NCBI RefSeq assembly: GCF_002218005.2
Contig: NZ_AP018678.1
Location: forward strand, 2,046,001-2,110,000
From: Vibrio algivorus
GTDB taxonomy: Bacteria; Pseudomonadota; Gammaproteobacteria; Enterobacterales; Vibrionaceae
Reading direction: 5' to 3'
DNA: 64,000 nucleotides
Shown here: positions 1-8,892 of the stretch, in pieces
Layout: every line of letters begins with the position of its first letter
How positions within the stretch are numbered: position 1 is the first letter of the stretch
The notes under the pieces: generated by a model
Database searches by the model: none
The model's input: the letters and a program-made list of their open reading frames with translations, nothing else
What the model was told of the DNA's origin: nothing
Program-made: the position numbers and the translations under genes

Positions 1-2064
1 TTCCGGTGCCACCATATCGGTTGCTGGGTTGAAACCATTTAAGTTTGCTAGGAAGAAACGTGCCGTGTTACGAATTCGTCGGTACGCATCTGCGCTGCGC
101 TTTAGGATTTCATCAGAAACCGCAACTTCACCAGTGTAATCGGTTGAAGCCACCCATAGGCGCAGGATGTCAGCGCCAAGCTTGTTAGTAACATCTTTTG
201 GCGCAACCACATTACCGATAGATTTCGACATCTTACGGCCATTACCATCCACCACGAAACCGTGAGTTAATACTTGTTTGTATGGTGCTTTATCTTTGAT
301 CGCAACAGAGGTAATCAACGATGATTGGAACCAACCGCGGTGTTGATCCGAACCTTCTAGGTAAAGATCAGCGCTGTTGCCATTGAATTCCTCACGGCTA
401 TCTACCACCGCAAAGTGAGTAGCGCCAGAGTCGAACCATACGTCTAGAGTATCAAGAACTTTTTCGTAATTCGCCGCATCCGCTTCGCCCATAAGGTCGG
501 CGATTTCAACATCCCACCAAGCTTGAATGCCTTTTTTTTCCACTAATTTGGCAACTTTTTCAATCAATTCAGGCGTATTAGGGTGCAGTTCAGCGGTTTC
601 TTTATGTACAAATAAAGCAATTGGCACGCCCCAAGTACGTTGACGAGAGATACACCATTCAGGGCGACCTTCGATCATGCCTTCAATACGACTTTGACCC
701 CATTCAGGCATCCACTGAACATTTTTAATTTCGCTTAACGCTTTCGCACGTAGACCCGCTTGATCCATCGATACAAACCATTGTGGGGTTGCACGGAAGA
801 TGATCGGAGTCTTGTGACGCCAGCAGTGTGGGTAGCTGTGCTCATAAGCGTGATGATGCAGTAAAGCGCCTTTTTCTTTCAATACTTCAAGTACAGAATC
901 GTTGGCTTTAAATACATGTTGACCTGCAAATAGCTCAGTATCTGGTAAGTAAACACCGTTTGAACCGACTGGGTTAGCGACTTCTAGATCGTAGTGTTTA
1001 CCAACCACGAAGTCTTCTTGACCGTGGCCAGGAGCCGTGTGAACCACACCCGTACCTGAATCAGTTGTCACGTGATCGCCTAAAATAGCAGGCACGTCAA
1101 AATCGTAGAATGGGTGATTAAAACGAGCCAGCTCTAAATCTTTACCGGTTGCAAAACCTAGGTTGTGGAAGTGCTCAATTCCAGCACGATCCATCACTGA
1201 TTTCGCCAGTTCAGAAGCAACAATGATACGCTCAGCAGGTTGGTCGCCATGAGCTTCAACTTGAATCAATACGTACTCAAGATCGTCACGTAAACAAACT
1301 GCGCGGTTCGCCGGTAGAGTCCAAGGAGTCGTTGTCCAAATAACGATAGACACATCACCTTGGCCTTGATGACCGTCTTTGCAATCAAACTTAGCCACGA
1401 CTGCCGCTTCATCTGCAGCTTTAAAGCGTACGTCAATTGAAGGGGACACTTTATCTTTGTATTCCACTTCCGCTTCTGCCAACGCTGAACCACAATCAGT
1501 ACACCAGTGAACCGGTTTAAAACCTTTTAATAAGTGACCTTGATCGGCAATCTTACCGAGTGCACGGATAATGTTCGCTTCAGTATCAAAATCCATAGTG
1601 CGGTAAGGTTTATCCCACTCGCCCATGATACCTAAACGCTTAAAGCTTTCTTTTTGGCCTTCAACTTGACCAGCCGCGTATTTACGACATTCTTCACGGA
1701 ATTCAGCCGCAGAGATTTTTTGACCAGGTTTGCCTTTTTTCTTCTCTACCATCAATTCAATCGGTAGACCGTGGCAGTCCCAACCTGGAACGTACGGCGC
1801 ATCAAAGCCAGATAAGGTCTTTGACTTAATAATAATATCTTTAAGAATCTTGTTTAGAGCGTGACCAATATGAATATCACCGTTGGCATAAGGAGGGCCA
1901 TCGTGTAATACGAAGGATTTTTTACCTTTCTTTGCAGCACGGATTGCGCTGTAAAGATCTTCTTTGTACCAACGCTTAAGCATTTCTGGCTCACGATTGG
2001 CCAGATTTCCGCGCATTGGAAACCCTGTTTCAGGTAGATTCAGAGTATCTTTATAGTCAGTCAT
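1..2064 (-). CDS. ileS: Isoleucyl-tRNA synthetase, C-terminus missing
   Basis: Class I aminoacyl-tRNA synthetase that charges tRNA-Ile and edits mischarged valine in the cytoplasm. The reading frame starts at an ATG (complement of 2062-2064) with MTDYKDTLNLPETGFPMRG and stays open to the window edge, giving 688 codons. E. coli IleS has 938 residues, so roughly the last quarter (end of the anticodon-binding region and zinc-binding tail) lies outside. The class I signature GDIHIGHAL is encoded near 1870 and the second signature, GRKMSKSIGN, near 220-245. It lies 60 bp downstream of ribF on the same strand, the usual ribF-ileS order, so co-transcription is likely. Identity is certain; only the 3' end is unseen. 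Confidence 0.97.
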   Translation of the reverse strand, partial: MTDYKDTLNLPETGFPMRGNLANREPEMLKRWYKEDLYSAIRAAKKGKKSFVLHDGPPYANGDIHIGHALNKILKDIIIKSKTLSGFDAPYVPGWDCHGLPIELMVEKKKGKPGQKISAAEFREECRKYAAGQVEGQKESFKRLGIMGEWDKPYRTMDFDTEANIIRALGKIADQGHLLKGFKPVHWCTDCGSALAEAEVEYKDKVSPSIDVRFKAADEAAVVAKFDCKDGHQGQGDVSIVIWTTTPWTLPANRAVCLRDDLEYVLIQVEAHGDQPAERIIVASELAKSVMDRAGIEHFHNLGFATGKDLELARFNHPFYDFDVPAILGDHVTTDSGTGVVHTAPGHGQEDFVVGKHYDLEVANPVGSNGVYLPDTELFAGQHVFKANDSVLEVLKEKGALLHHHAYEHSYPHCWRHKTPIIFRATPQWFVSMDQAGLRAKALSEIKNVQWMPEWGQSRIEGMIEGRPEWCISRQRTWGVPIALFVHKETAELHPNTPELIEKVAKLVEKKGIQAWWDVEIADLMGEADAANYEKVLDTLDVWFDSGATHFAVVDSREEFNGNSADLYLEGSDQHRGWFQSSLITSVAIKDKAPYKQVLTHGFVVDGNGRKMSKSIGNVVAPKDVTNKLGADILRLWVASTDYTGEVAVSDEILKRSADAYRRIRNTARFFLANLNGFNPATDMVAPE

Positions 2065-2124
2065 CGATTCTTAATTCCGTTACATTTGGGCGACATTAAT
2101 TAAAAAATTCGCAGTGATACTCAA

Positions 2125-3108
2125 TTAATCGAGCGTCTCTGAAAACATATTGTGTTCAAGTAACCACACCCTTGCTACTTGCGCATCTAATTCTATTTGC
2201 TGTTTTAGCAATTCGAATGAATCAAATTTTTGTTCATCTCGAATTTTATGTAGCAACACAACTTCTAATTGCTTGCCATATAAATTCTGTTTGAAGTCGA
2301 ATAAATGTACTTCAAGTTGTTGGCGTATACCATTGACCGTCGGCCTGTTACCGACATTAGCAACGCCACCAAGCACAGCATTGCCATCGGCACCGACCAC
2401 TTTCACCACAAAAACACCAGAAACTGGCGACACATTACGTTTTAATGGAATATTCGCGGTTGGAAAGCCAATGGTTCGACCTAACTTACGGCCATGCGAT
2501 ACGCGGCCATTAATACTGTAATCACGGCCTAGCATAGTCTTAGCAGACGCCAAATCATCACTCGCTAATGCTTGGCGAATCGCGGTACTACTCACTCGAA
2601 CTGCAGAGTCAGTTTGTTGGGCAATTCGTGCTGGCATGCAAAAGCTTTGTGTATTGACGACTTGAAAGCCATATTTATCCGCTGCTTTTTGTAAGTCAGA
2701 AAAACTACCCTGGCGATTTTTCCCAAAACAAAAGTCATCACCAACCACTAAAAACTTAACCCCAAGTTTCTTAATTAGCAATTCACTAATAAAATCTTCA
2801 GGGCTTAAATTGGCAAACTTTTGATTAAAATTAACACATAATAAGCGGTCAATTTTACATTTAGATAGTTGGGCAAACTTATCACGTAGTCGAGTTAGCC
2901 TTGCAGGCGCAGCTTGCTTAGCAAAAAACTCCATTGGCTGAGGCTCAAACGTCATCACAACCGAAGGCAACCCTAGAGTCTCAGCTTGTTCACAAAGTTG
3001 CTTTAATACTTTTTGATGTCCTAAATGGACCCCATCAAAATTACCAATGCTGAGAACACACCCTGAATGATGTGCCTTAATATTGTGAATGCCTCGAATC
3101 AATTCCAT
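2125..3108 (-). CDS. ribF: Bifunctional riboflavin kinase / FAD synthetase
   Basis: Converts riboflavin to FMN and FMN to FAD. The N-terminal nucleotidyltransferase domain shows SIGNFDGVHLGHQ, and a C-terminal flavokinase domain carries GRTIGFPTANIP and the GVANVGNRPT stretch. The frame can be extended to a TTG at 3126, but the ATG at 3108 gives the family N-terminus MELIRGIHN and 327 residues, so I chose that. The ribosome binding site in front of it is weak. It is followed by ileS after a 60-bp gap, as in E. coli. murJ lies upstream on the same strand 99 bp away and could belong to the same transcript. Confidence 0.95.
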   Translation of the reverse strand: MELIRGIHNIKAHHSGCVLSIGNFDGVHLGHQKVLKQLCEQAETLGLPSVVMTFEPQPMEFFAKQAAPARLTRLRDKFAQLSKCKIDRLLCVNFNQKFANLSPEDFISELLIKKLGVKFLVVGDDFCFGKNRQGSFSDLQKAADKYGFQVVNTQSFCMPARIAQQTDSAVRVSSTAIRQALASDDLASAKTMLGRDYSINGRVSHGRKLGRTIGFPTANIPLKRNVSPVSGVFVVKVVGADGNAVLGGVANVGNRPTVNGIRQQLEVHLFDFKQNLYGKQLEVVLLHKIRDEQKFDSFELLKQQIELDAQVARVWLLEHNMFSETLD

Positions 3109-3207
3109 ACGGTTTCTATTTACCAAATTTTTGCTTCGCGTTAAACCGGCGAATTATATACGTAATGCCCTTAATATGCGAGCGTCACGCACCCTTGTTA
3201 TTGCCAA

Positions 3208-4764
3208 TTAATCGGCTTTCAGATGTTTCAAGCGGACACCAAATAACGTGGCAGAAACCAGATAAACCGCCGCACCTAAACCAATCAAACCTCCTAACCA
3301 CATGGTTCGTTGAGAAATCGACCAAGTTAACCAAGTAGCAAAGTCAGCCATTTGCCAATTAATCACTGCAACCATCAAGCCCCCTGCCAGAGAAATTTTC
3401 ACTGCAAAAACAATGGTTTCTTTTGATAATCGATATACGTTGGCAATATGTAAACCACGATATAGTAGCCCCATATTAACTAAAGCAGAAAGAGAAGTTG
3501 CTAGCGCCAAGCCTACATAACCAAAGAAGTAAGCAAAAATGGCATTGAATACAATATTCGTTAACATGGCAATTATGCCGTAACGAACCGGGGTTTTTGT
3601 ATCTTGTCTTGAGTAGTAACCTGGTGCTAATACTTTAATTAACATGAAGTTCAGTAAGCCCGTGGCATAAGCAAACAAAGACAAAGAAGCATTCTGAACA
3701 TCTGTTGATGAAAATTCGCCGCGCATAAACAGCACCATTAACATGGGCTTAGCCAGCACGATCAAACCACACATTGCAGGCACACCAAGTAATAACACCA
3801 TGCGAACCCCCCAATCCATTGTCTTGGAGAACCCATCGCTTTCTGCATCAACATGCTTACGTGACAATGCAGGTAAAATCACTGTTGCAATGGCTATCCC
3901 AAACAAACCTAACGGGAATTCTAATAAACGGTCCGAATAATAAAGATAACTGATTGAACCGGTTGCAAGAAAACTGGCAACCGCAGAATCAAACAATAAA
4001 TTAATCTGGCTAACAGAGACCCCAAATAGTGCAGGGATCATCAATGTACGAATCTTTTTTACACCCGGGTCATTCCATCCCCACTGCGGACGAACGATCA
4101 CTTTTTGCTTTAATAAAAATGGAATTTGAAACAAGAACTGAGCTAAGCCACCCAGAAATACCCCAATAGCAAGCCCCACTTCTGGCTGCTCTAGATTCGG
4201 CGAAATATATAAGGCGGCTAAAATCATCATGATGTTTAAAAACACCGGGGTAAACGATGAAACAGCAAATTTACCTAAGGTATTTAAAATCGCCCCAGAT
4301 AAAGCAACAAACGTCACAAACCACAGGTAAGGAAAAGTTATCTTCAACAAGAAACTTGCCAAAACAAACTTCTCAGCTTTCGGGCCATCATGCAACCAAT
4401 CCATAAACCAACCGGCACCAAAAATGGCAGTAACCACACCAGAACCCAGCACCCCAAGTAAAGTAACTATGGTGACTAAAACGCCAAGAGTTCCTGAAAC
4501 TTTAGCGATTAACTGACGAGTCTTATCCATATCGCCAGAGGCATGATATTCCGTTAATACAGGAACAAAGGCTTGAGAGAATGCACCTTCAGCAAATAAA
4601 CGACGTAGGAAGTTAGGAATTCGATTGGCAAAAAAGAATACATCGGCAGCCGCACCTGCCCCCATTAAATTTGCCACTACAACATCACGTACCAGCCCCA
4701 ATACCCTAGAAACAAATGTCATGGCGCTAACGATTAGCCCTGATCGTAATAGTTTTCGACTCAC
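3208..4764 (-). CDS. murJ: Lipid II flippase MurJ (MviN)
   Basis: Inner-membrane flippase of the MOP superfamily that moves lipid II across the membrane for peptidoglycan synthesis. The 518-residue product is hydrophobic throughout and should form about 14 membrane segments. The N-terminus (SRKLLRSGLIVSAMTFVSR) and the stretch RIPNFLRRLFAEGAFSQAF are typical of the family. The start codon is GTG (complement of 4762-4764) with a GAGGC ribosome binding site just upstream. It is divergent from rpsT, and its upstream region contains a 267-bp palindromic repeat element. Length and motifs match full-length homologues. Confidence 0.95.
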   Translation of the reverse strand: MSRKLLRSGLIVSAMTFVSRVLGLVRDVVVANLMGAGAAADVFFFANRIPNFLRRLFAEGAFSQAFVPVLTEYHASGDMDKTRQLIAKVSGTLGVLVTIVTLLGVLGSGVVTAIFGAGWFMDWLHDGPKAEKFVLASFLLKITFPYLWFVTFVALSGAILNTLGKFAVSSFTPVFLNIMMILAALYISPNLEQPEVGLAIGVFLGGLAQFLFQIPFLLKQKVIVRPQWGWNDPGVKKIRTLMIPALFGVSVSQINLLFDSAVASFLATGSISYLYYSDRLLEFPLGLFGIAIATVILPALSRKHVDAESDGFSKTMDWGVRMVLLLGVPAMCGLIVLAKPMLMVLFMRGEFSSTDVQNASLSLFAYATGLLNFMLIKVLAPGYYSRQDTKTPVRYGIIAMLTNIVFNAIFAYFFGYVGLALATSLSALVNMGLLYRGLHIANVYRLSKETIVFAVKISLAGGLMVAVINWQMADFATWLTWSISQRTMWLGGLIGLGAAVYLVSATLFGVRLKHLKAD

Positions 4765-4875
4765 GTGTGCCTCGATAAAAAAATAGTCATAAACGACAAT
4801 AAGCCCTCAGCGGCCAATTTATCTCTAGTTGAGCATAAATTTGCCATCAATGAGTGACTTTGTAATGAGATAATA

Positions 4876-5142
4876 TATACCCAAGCGACTCCAAGATGCA
4901 GAATTCAGAGCTATCATCCAGACCTTTAGGCAAGGAAGATTGGCGAAGGAATGTAGGTATCTTTCAAATCAATCTGACGCAGCATAAAGATTTGGATGAA
5001 GCTCCCGAAGGGCAAGTTAAAACAAGCTTTATGTTGCGTTAAATTGAACAGAGATAGAATCACTATGATCATATTCAATTTGTCTTACCTAAAGCTTGTT
5101 TTATTCTTGCTGAAACTTACACCCTGAAGTTACTTGGGTATA
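4876..5142. repeat. Long copy of palindromic TATACCCAAG element
   Basis: A 267-bp element bounded by inverted ends TATACCCAAGCGACT... and ...AGTTACTTGGGTATA. Within the left end is AAGATGCAGAATTCAGAG; within the right end is AAGCTTGTTTTATTCTTGC. No ORF is apparent. Shorter relatives occur at 14571-14672, 26814-26853, 31607-31648 and, weakly, 52161-52200. The copy at 14571 is the same element inverted, lacking about 165 internal bases. It behaves like a non-autonomous, MITE- or REP-like unit. It fills most of the murJ-rpsT intergenic region. Confidence 0.8.
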
Positions 5143-5244
5143 GCATTGGTATTCAAATGCTGATAGAATCCACGCCATCTTAACCGCGATAGCCATACTT
5201 CACCAAAATTTTGTTTGGTAAAGATTGGTTCTTGCACAAATCTG

Positions 5245-5273
5245 TTGACATTTTTTTTGGAAAAAGGCATAGT
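5245..5273 (+). promoter_or_regulatory. Probable sigma-70 promoter of rpsT
   Basis: A perfect -35 box TTGACA (5245-5250) is followed after 17 bp by CATAGT (5268-5273), a 4/6 match to the -10 consensus. Transcription would start near 5280, giving a leader of about 40 nt before the TTG start codon of rpsT. Confidence 0.7.
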
Positions 5274-5322
5274 CCTCGCCCTTAAATTGTCACCGAACTA
5301 AAGTTTTTTGGGAGTTAGACCC

Positions 5323-5583
5323 TTGGCAAACAGTAAATCTGCTAAGAAGCGCGCTATCCAAGCTGAGAAACGTCGCCAGCACAACGCTAGCCGTCGTTCT
5401 ATGATGCGCACTTACATGAAAAAAACTATCGCTGCTATTGAAGCTGGCGATAAAGAAGCTGCAACTGCTGCACTAGTTGAAGTTACACCATTACTAGACC
5501 GCATGGCGACTAAGGGCCTTATTCATAAGAATAAAGCTGCTCGTCACAAGTCTCGTTTTGCTGCAGCGATCAAAGCACTTTAA
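5323..5583 (+). CDS. rpsT: 30S ribosomal protein S20 (TTG start)
   Basis: Primary 16S rRNA-binding protein of the small ribosomal subunit, 86 residues, very rich in Lys, Arg and Ala (ANSKSAKKRAIQAEKRRQHN). The correct start is the rare TTG at 5323, preceded by the ribosome binding site GGGAG at 5310-5314. A longer reading from a TTG at 5308 would overlap that site and is not used. In E. coli rpsT also starts with UUG in an almost identical leader, and the poor start codon is part of S20 autoregulation, so the same control is inferred here. It is followed by a strong terminator shared with the convergent hlyU. Confidence 0.97.
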   Translation: MANSKSAKKRAIQAEKRRQHNASRRSMMRTYMKKTIAAIEAGDKEAATAALVEVTPLLDRMATKGLIHKNKAARHKSRFAAAIKAL

Positions 5584-5604
5584 TTTTAAAGTTGTTTAAT
5601 TGCT

Positions 5605-5629
5605 AAAAACCGACCTTAGGGTCGGTTTT
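5605..5629. terminator. Bidirectional terminator, rpsT / hlyU
   Basis: Perfect 11-bp stem AAAAACCGACC / GGTCGGTTTTT with a 3-nt loop. It has A- and T-runs on either side and lies between convergent genes. Confidence 0.9.
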
Positions 5630-5659
5630 TTTATATCTAAATTTTATTTTTCGAAGAAA

Positions 5660-5956
5660 TTACTTATCGCAATACAAATGATGCAACTGGTTAATCAAGG
5701 CTTTTACTTCATCACTTTGCAACGAGTAATACACCGTTTGTGACTCTTTACGAGTAATGACAAGTCCATCTCGGCGTAACCACGCCAAATGCTGAGATAA
5801 TGCTGATTGGCTTAAAGGTAACTTTTCACACAACTGCCCAACTGATAATTCATTTTGATGCAAAATACATAATATCTGTAATCGATTTTCATTGGCCATG
5901 GCTTTCAGAAGAACCACAGCTTGAGAAAGATTGCTTTCCATATCTTTCAAATCCAT
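5660..5956 (-). CDS. hlyU: HlyU-type ArsR-family transcriptional regulator
   Basis: Small winged-helix DNA-binding protein (98 residues). It closely resembles Vibrio HlyU, which activates haemolysin/RTX virulence genes by relieving H-NS silencing. The recognition-helix region reads LSQSALSQHLAWLRRDGLV. Cys30 and Cys96 sit where the redox-sensing cysteine pair of V. cholerae HlyU lies (its Cys38 and Cys104, allowing for a shorter N-terminus), and there is a third cysteine at 43. The start ATG at 5956 is preceded by GAGGCAG. It is 31 bp downstream of nhaR on the same strand, so the two may share a transcript. No haemolysin or RTX genes are present in this window, so its targets lie elsewhere. 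Confidence 0.88.
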   Translation of the reverse strand: MDLKDMESNLSQAVVLLKAMANENRLQILCILHQNELSVGQLCEKLPLSQSALSQHLAWLRRDGLVITRKESQTVYYSLQSDEVKALINQLHHLYCDK

Positions 5957-5987
5957 CTAACTGCCTCACTATTGATAAGGGGAATGC

Positions 5988-6884
5988 TCACAAAGGTTGA
6001 AATAACCCACTAAAATCCGCATCACATACATTCTTTACAGAGGGGTGCTGGATCATCCTTTCTGCAAAAATAACATAATATTCTTCTTTCAAATCTTCGA
6101 CCTCTGCAATCAAATGCAAAGGAAATTCATCTTCGACTTCTGACAAGTATAAGTTAGGCGCAAGAAAAATGGCATCAGTATGATAACGAGCAAAGGCTTT
6201 CATTAATGCAGAATCATCAAACTCCCCTAAGATATTAGGCGTAATCCCCAATCTTTCAAACCAATGCATGACATTACGCCCCATTGATGTTCTTCTTCCA
6301 GGAATCAGCAATTTTCTTTGAGACAATGCTGCTGGAAAATCATGTTCCTCAATCGGCAGAGAAGAATAAAAGCTCATTTTGCATTCCCCTAGCTTCTTAC
6401 TATACAACCCTGGACTTTGACTCGAATCGACCGGACAGTCTGATAGAATCATATCTAACTTATGTTGAGAAAGTTGCTCTAATAGCAATTCATGAGTGGA
6501 CTCAAAACAGCGTAAGTGAATGCTGTCATCTTCAGGTACTGTATTTAACAGAATTTTGCTGACAAGCCTTTTTGATAACGCATCCGCTACCCCAACATCA
6601 AACAATACATTTTCTTGCTGAGAGTAATTAACGATATCCAGCATTTCATAGCTAAGGCCAAACATTTTATCGGCATACTTAAATACCAATTGACCAAGCT
6701 CGGTAGGCTCAACACTGCGGCCACTGCGCTTCATCAACTTGCCATTCATACGCTCTTCAAACGCTTTAATTTGTCCGGTCACCGTTTGAGGCGTTAAGAA
6801 CAAAGCTTCTGCGGCTTTTGCCACCGACCCTTGTTTACATACCATCCAAAAGTAATACAGATGGTTATAATTCAAATGTGACAT
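5988..6884 (-). CDS. nhaR: LysR-family regulator NhaR
   Basis: LysR-type transcription factor (298 residues) with an N-terminal helix-turn-helix (residues about 1-60; GSVAKAAEALFLTPQTVTGQ) and a periplasmic-binding-like effector domain containing VGVADALSKRLVSKIL and LRCFESTHELLLEQLSQHKL. These stretches match E. coli NhaR closely. That protein activates the Na+/H+ antiporter gene nhaA under Na+ stress. nhaA itself is not in this window, so the regulator is uncoupled from its classical target. hlyU follows 31 bp downstream. Confidence 0.92.
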   Translation of the reverse strand: MSHLNYNHLYYFWMVCKQGSVAKAAEALFLTPQTVTGQIKAFEERMNGKLMKRSGRSVEPTELGQLVFKYADKMFGLSYEMLDIVNYSQQENVLFDVGVADALSKRLVSKILLNTVPEDDSIHLRCFESTHELLLEQLSQHKLDMILSDCPVDSSQSPGLYSKKLGECKMSFYSSLPIEEHDFPAALSQRKLLIPGRRTSMGRNVMHWFERLGITPNILGEFDDSALMKAFARYHTDAIFLAPNLYLSEVEDEFPLHLIAEVEDLKEEYYVIFAERMIQHPSVKNVCDADFSGLFQPL

Positions 6885-6945
6885 TTATTGCCTCGAAAAA
6901 ACCATAAATTAGACTTTTATAATATGTTTTTTCCGAGCTATTAAA

Positions 6946-6983
6946 AAGCCCTTATTTAGTCATACAATACTAAATAAGGGCTT
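6946..6983 (-). terminator. Terminator downstream of thyA
   Basis: 15-bp perfect inverted repeat AAGCCCTTATTTAGT / ACTAAATAAGGGCTT. On the minus strand it is followed by a T-run (complement of 6943-6947). It ends the ptsP-lgt-thyA transcript. Confidence 0.85.
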
Positions 6984-7012
6984 AAATTTATGATTAATGT
7001 ATTTAACGCGAT

Positions 7013-7864
7013 TTAAACGGAGAAAGGATATTTAATCGCATCATGACATTGATAATCTGTCACTTCAAAATCATCCAACGTTACCCAAGTTTCCAAATCT
7101 TCTAACGTTTTAATCTTAGGATTGATATGGAATTTAGGCGCTTCAAATGGCGTGCGCTTCAATTGGATATCACGCATTGGTGCGAGTTGGTCTTCATAAA
7201 TATGACCATTAACGATCTTATGATAAGCAACGCCAGCTTTTTTTCCGGTAATTTGCGCCATAATAGCTAAGAACACATACACTTGAACCATATTAAAATT
7301 AAGGCCTAGCGGCACATCACATGAACGCTGAGTGCTGTTTAAATATAGCGTATCACCAAGTAGAGAAAAATGATGGCTGTACATGCATGGACGCAAACAC
7401 CCCATATGAAACTCACCTGGGTTATAAAAATTTAAAATTTCACCACGATCATCAACACCACGGGTTAAATCATCGACAATTTTACGTAATTGGTCGATAT
7501 GTCCGCCATCCGGTTTTGCCCAGCTTCTTCCTTGAACGCCATAAACTCGCCCCATATCATCTTCACCTTTACGGTAAGGATTATCGAGCCAAGCCTGATT
7601 TAAGTTGGCATTAGCATCCCATGTTTTGGTGCCCAACTTACGGAAATCTTCTGCATTATCATAGCCACGAATATAACCTAACAACTCAGCAACGGCAGAC
7701 TTCCAAAAGCTCTTACGTGTGGTCACTAAAGGGAATTGATTGTTGCCAACATCATAGGTTAGATCGGCATTAATAATCGTCAGGCAGCGTTTACCGGTAC
7801 GTTCATTTTCAACCCATTGGCCTTCATCAATAATACGCTGGCAAAGTTCTAAATACTGTTTCAC
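7013..7864 (-). CDS. thyA: Thymidylate synthase
   Basis: Methylates dUMP to dTMP with methylene-tetrahydrofolate. The 283-residue product is somewhat longer than E. coli ThyA (264). The nucleophilic cysteine lies in LRPCMYSHHF, followed by the phosphate-binding STQRSCDVPLGL segment and the C-terminal YQCHDAIKYPFSV. The start ATG at 7864 is only 3 bp after the lgt stop codon, so lgt and thyA are translationally close, as in enterobacteria. A strong terminator follows. Confidence 0.96.
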   Translation of the reverse strand: MKQYLELCQRIIDEGQWVENERTGKRCLTIINADLTYDVGNNQFPLVTTRKSFWKSAVAELLGYIRGYDNAEDFRKLGTKTWDANANLNQAWLDNPYRKGEDDMGRVYGVQGRSWAKPDGGHIDQLRKIVDDLTRGVDDRGEILNFYNPGEFHMGCLRPCMYSHHFSLLGDTLYLNSTQRSCDVPLGLNFNMVQVYVFLAIMAQITGKKAGVAYHKIVNGHIYEDQLAPMRDIQLKRTPFEAPKFHINPKIKTLEDLETWVTLDDFEVTDYQCHDAIKYPFSV

Positions 7865-7867
7865 AAC

Positions 7868-8707
7868 TTACTTCCCTTTGGCTGGTTTAGTGGCTTTTTC
7901 ATTTGGATAGGTAGTTGGCTGCTGAGTTTTATAAGACCAAACCATAATCAAAGCTCCGATAATAATCATAGGGGCCGATAAAATTTGTCCCATAGAGATA
8001 AAGTTATCAAATAAGCCAAGTTGTGCATCAGGCTGACGAACAAACTCCACCGAAAAGCGGAAGACTCCATATCCCATCAAGAATAGCCCCGATACAGCAC
8101 CAGCAGGTCTAGGCTTACGGATAAACCAATTAAGAATAAAGAAGAGCACGACACCTTCAAGTAAGAACTCATACAGTTGGGATGGATGGCGTGGATATGG
8201 GCCACCGGTTGGGAAAATCATCGCCCATGGCACGTCAGTCACCCGGCCCCATAATTCCCCATTAATAAAGTTACCAATACGGCCAGCACCTAAACCAAAC
8301 GGAACTAGCGGAGCAATGAAGTCTGCCACACCAAAGAAAGTTCGTTGGTTTTTACGTGCATACCATAGCATGGCAGTAATCACACCTAGTAGACCACCGT
8401 GGAATGACATCCCCCCCGTCCAGACTTTAAAGAGATATAATGGATCTTCCATCCAGTAGTCAAAACCATAAAACAGCACATAGCCAATACGACCACCAAG
8501 TACTACCCCAAGAAAACCAGCAAATAGTAGATCAGAAACTTGCTCACGCGTCCAACCACTTCCTGGCTTATCAGCTCGCTTGTTAGCAACATACATTGCA
8601 AAAGCGAACCCTAGTAAATACATCAATCCATACCAACGCACCCCAATTGGTCCGATAGAGAAAATGATTGGATCAATCTGTGGGAAGACTAAAAATCCCT
8701 GACTCAT
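7868..8707 (-). CDS. lgt: Prolipoprotein diacylglyceryl transferase
   Basis: Inner-membrane enzyme that attaches diacylglycerol to the lipobox cysteine of prolipoproteins, the first lipoprotein maturation step. The 279 residues contain about seven membrane segments, the signature GRIGNFINGELWGR and the conserved GGMSFHGGLLG loop. It is in the ptsP-lgt-thyA order, 185 bp downstream of ptsP. The C-terminus is a short basic cytoplasmic tail. Confidence 0.96.
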   Translation of the reverse strand: MSQGFLVFPQIDPIIFSIGPIGVRWYGLMYLLGFAFAMYVANKRADKPGSGWTREQVSDLLFAGFLGVVLGGRIGYVLFYGFDYWMEDPLYLFKVWTGGMSFHGGLLGVITAMLWYARKNQRTFFGVADFIAPLVPFGLGAGRIGNFINGELWGRVTDVPWAMIFPTGGPYPRHPSQLYEFLLEGVVLFFILNWFIRKPRPAGAVSGLFLMGYGVFRFSVEFVRQPDAQLGLFDNFISMGQILSAPMIIIGALIMVWSYKTQQPTTYPNEKATKPAKGK

Positions 8708-8892
8708 AAAAGTCTCTCTGCTTTAAAGTTAAAAAATAATAGAAGGTAGATACTATCTGACCAAGGTTAACGTCTTTAGTGCCATCAACCATAAAAAGAT
8801 AATTTATTGACGAGTATAATAAAGTAATCGCTTAACAGATGCAGTACTACCAACCAAATTAATTAGCTGGTTAGAAATTGTGTAAAAAACTA

